From contig NZ_LT906443.1 in the NCBI RefSeq assembly GCF_900187135.1, positions 186,001-250,000 on the forward strand: a stretch of DNA of 64,000 bases. The letters run 5' to 3'. Position numbers and translations under genes: made by a program. Under the pieces are notes generated by a model, which made no database searches, was not told the origin of the DNA, and saw only the letters and a program-made list of their open reading frames with translations. This document shows positions 63,301-64,000 of the stretch, piece by piece; the stretch's first letter is position 1, and every line of letters begins with the position of its first letter. Origin of the DNA: Corynebacterium ulcerans. GTDB lineage: Bacteria; Actinomycetota; Actinomycetes; Mycobacteriales; Mycobacteriaceae.

Positions 63301-63963
63301 AAGAGCAGTGAGCGCAGCCCCAATTTCGGAACCTAAAAGCATGGTCCCTGTGGTCTCTACTGTTACATGACACACAATAGGGATCTTGATCCCTATTTTT
63401 TCAAATGCCTGCTGGCAGCCATGAATAGCAGCTTTAACCTGAAGCAGATCCTGGGCAGTTTCAACCAGAATGGCGTCGGCACCACCTTCAACCATCCCTA
63501 TAGCGGCTTCGGCATAGTACTCGCGCAGCTCTTCAAAAGGCGCATGACCAAGGGACGGAAGTTTGGTTCCGGGCCCCATAGAGCCAAGGACAAAACGACG
63601 AAGGCCATCGCGGCCGGGGCCGAGTTCGTCGGCAACAGCGCGAGCTATTCGAACGCCCTCATAAGCAAGCTCACGGCACCTCTCTGCGATCCCGTAATCG
63701 GCAAGGTTGGGAAGGTTGCAGCCAAAGGTATTTGTTTCAACGAGATCAGCGCCAGCTTCAAAATATGAACGATGGATCCGAGCTACGACATCTGGACGCG
63801 TAACATTAAGAATCTCATTGCAACCTTCCAGACCAAGGAAGTCTTTATCCACATCGAGGTCAAATACTTGTAGCTGTGTTCCCATGGCTCCATCACCGAT
63901 GAGAACGCGGTCTTTCATTGCGTCAAGAAAATCTGTGCGGAAAGGTATAGTTGCTGTAGTCAT
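60364..63963 (-). CDS. metH: Cobalamin-dependent methionine synthase
   Basis: This 1199-residue enzyme transfers the methyl group from 5-methyl-THF to homocysteine through bound cobalamin. The homocysteine domain is at about 1-320; zinc ligands are GLNCATGP and MVGGCCGTTPSHI. A pterin-binding domain follows, about 345-620 (MIGERTNANGSKAFREAM), then the B12 cap and B12-binding domain with the cobalt ligand DVHDIGKNLVDIIL near 750. A basic linker near 895-920 leads to the activation domain (about 930-1199), which binds SAM. It is the only B12-dependent enzyme in the window. Its promoter region is cut by the window end. Confidence 0.97.
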   Translation of the reverse strand: MTTATIPFRTDFLDAMKDRVLIGDGAMGTQLQVFDLDVDKDFLGLEGCNEILNVTRPDVVARIHRSYFEAGADLVETNTFGCNLPNLADYGIAERCRELAYEGVRIARAVADELGPGRDGLRRFVLGSMGPGTKLPSLGHAPFEELREYYAEAAIGMVEGGADAILVETAQDLLQVKAAIHGCQQAFEKIGIKIPIVCHVTVETTGTMLLGSEIGAALTALEPLGIDMIGLNCATGPDEMSEHLRFLSRNASIPISVMPNAGLPVLGKNGAEYPLSARELAAALKGFVNDYGLSMVGGCCGTTPSHISAVRDAIVGTANVPAAQQAQRNPVVGDAVSSLYTSVNLTQDTGITMIGERTNANGSKAFREAMLAADWETCVDIAKQQTRDGAHMLDLCVDYVGRDGRQDMAQLASLLSTSSTLPIMIDSTEPGVIQVGLEHLGGRCAVNSVNFEDGDGPDSRYQRIMRLVKQHGAAVVALTIDEEGQARTAAQKLAIAERLITDITQTWGLKEDDIIVDCLTFPISTGQEETRRDGIETIEAIRELKKRYPRIHTTLGLSNISFGLNPAARQVLNSVFLNECIGVGLDSAIAHSSKILPMNKIDEEQRRVALDMVYDRRTADYDPLQTFMQLFEGVSASSAKDARAEALAAMPLFERIAQRVIDGEKTGIEADLDQAMAEKEPLRIINEDLLEGMKTVGELFGSGQMQLPFVLQSAETMKHAVAYLEQFMEVEDDTGGNGTIVIATVKGDVHDIGKNLVDIILSNNGFNVINIGIKQPISNILDAAKEHNADAIGMSGLLVKSTVIMKENLQEMNAAEASHFPVILGGAALTRAYVEDDLTEVYDGNVYYAKDAFESLRLMQEFMARIRGEGLDPNSPDAIKAAQKKAERKARKERSKNIAAERKAKAEPVVVPTRSQVSETSPLATPPFWGTRIVKGLNLSEYLPLLDERALFMGRWGLKATRGAAGPSYEELVETEGRPRLRYWIDRLKAEKILDHAAVIYGYFPAVSEGDDVILLESPDPSAAEIARFTFPRQQRSKFLCIADFIQSRTRCLEQGTVDVFPLQLVTMGQPIADFANELFAADNYRDYLEVHGVGVQLTEAMAEYWHARVRSELTLSDGSSAGDKDAKNLQRFFDLDYLGARYSFGYGSCPNLEDRKTLVELLDAQRIGVELSEELQLHPEQSTDAFVLYHPEAKYFNV

Positions 63964-64000
63964 TGAGTAGACAGCTTAGTACGTATTATGTGAACTGAGT

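Noticed and set aside
1..64000. tRNA, rRNA, CRISPR arrays, insertion sequences and prophage genes
   Set aside because: None found by reading. No transposase or integrase, no regular spacer repeats, no tRNA-like cloverleaf noticed; a program search would be more sensitive.
63964..64000. Cobalamin riboswitch before metH
   Set aside because: Only 37 bases of upstream sequence are in the window, too few to judge.

Overview
The window is a stretch of actinobacterial chromosome, most likely from a Corynebacterium of the diphtheriae/ulcerans/pseudotuberculosis group. Protein-level signs are RbpA, the Ppm1/Lnt pair, a Pup-PafA-Dop-ARC pupylation locus with no proteasome core genes, and a HelY-TatC-TatA-PafC-PafB order that follows the M. 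tuberculosis rbpA-to-metH region. Base composition looks moderate (roughly 50-55% GC by eye). The species call is inference. Dense minus-strand operons dominate. I see no rRNA, tRNA, CRISPR array, phage or insertion sequence.

Layout. 1-5.8 kb: the N-terminal part of a membrane-anchored vWA protein (runs off the left edge), an uncharacterised conserved gene, two CNNM/CBS membrane proteins and a DEAD-box helicase. 5.9-12.8 kb: gnd, a hotdog thioesterase, CorA, a small methyltransferase, type II NADH dehydrogenase and a CFA-synthase-like protein. 12.9-18.6 kb: an MHS-type transporter, a large FAD/Fe-S 2-hydroxyacid oxidoreductase and a bile-acid-symporter-family protein. 19-24 kb: a YceI protein with a small membrane protein, a Cys-rich small protein, rbpA with a candidate SigH promoter, then ppm, lnt and fxsA.

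24.1-36.1 kb: the aerobic cobalamin block. It has cobN behind a cobalamin riboswitch, divergent cobG-cobH-cobIJ, an amino-acid permease behind a structured leader with its own terminator, and cobK-cobM-cobL with an SDR gene. The cobalamin consumer metH lies at the right end. 36.8-42.3 kb: an Xaa-Pro peptidase, HelY helicase, tatC and tatA. 42.3-49.1 kb: pafC, pafB, pafA, pup, dop and arc, where pup abuts pafA directly and no prcBA genes lie between them. 49.3-53 kb: trmI, an M18 aminopeptidase, a RecB-family nuclease and a lone HigA-like antitoxin. 53-64 kb: fhs, aspA and dcuB (one-carbon and C4-dicarboxylate metabolism), hisG-hisE, a HAD phosphatase and metH.

The most striking feature not explained by the genes is an 11-mer, CGTCGATAAGC. 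I count 12 exact copies (9 on the + strand, 3 on the - strand), both inside genes of different function and between genes; chance would give about 0.03. Other points are a run of TAGAAT-N7-ATG-type leaderless starts, a perfect 16-bp operator-like palindrome before the thioesterase, and the riboswitch-like leader of the permease.
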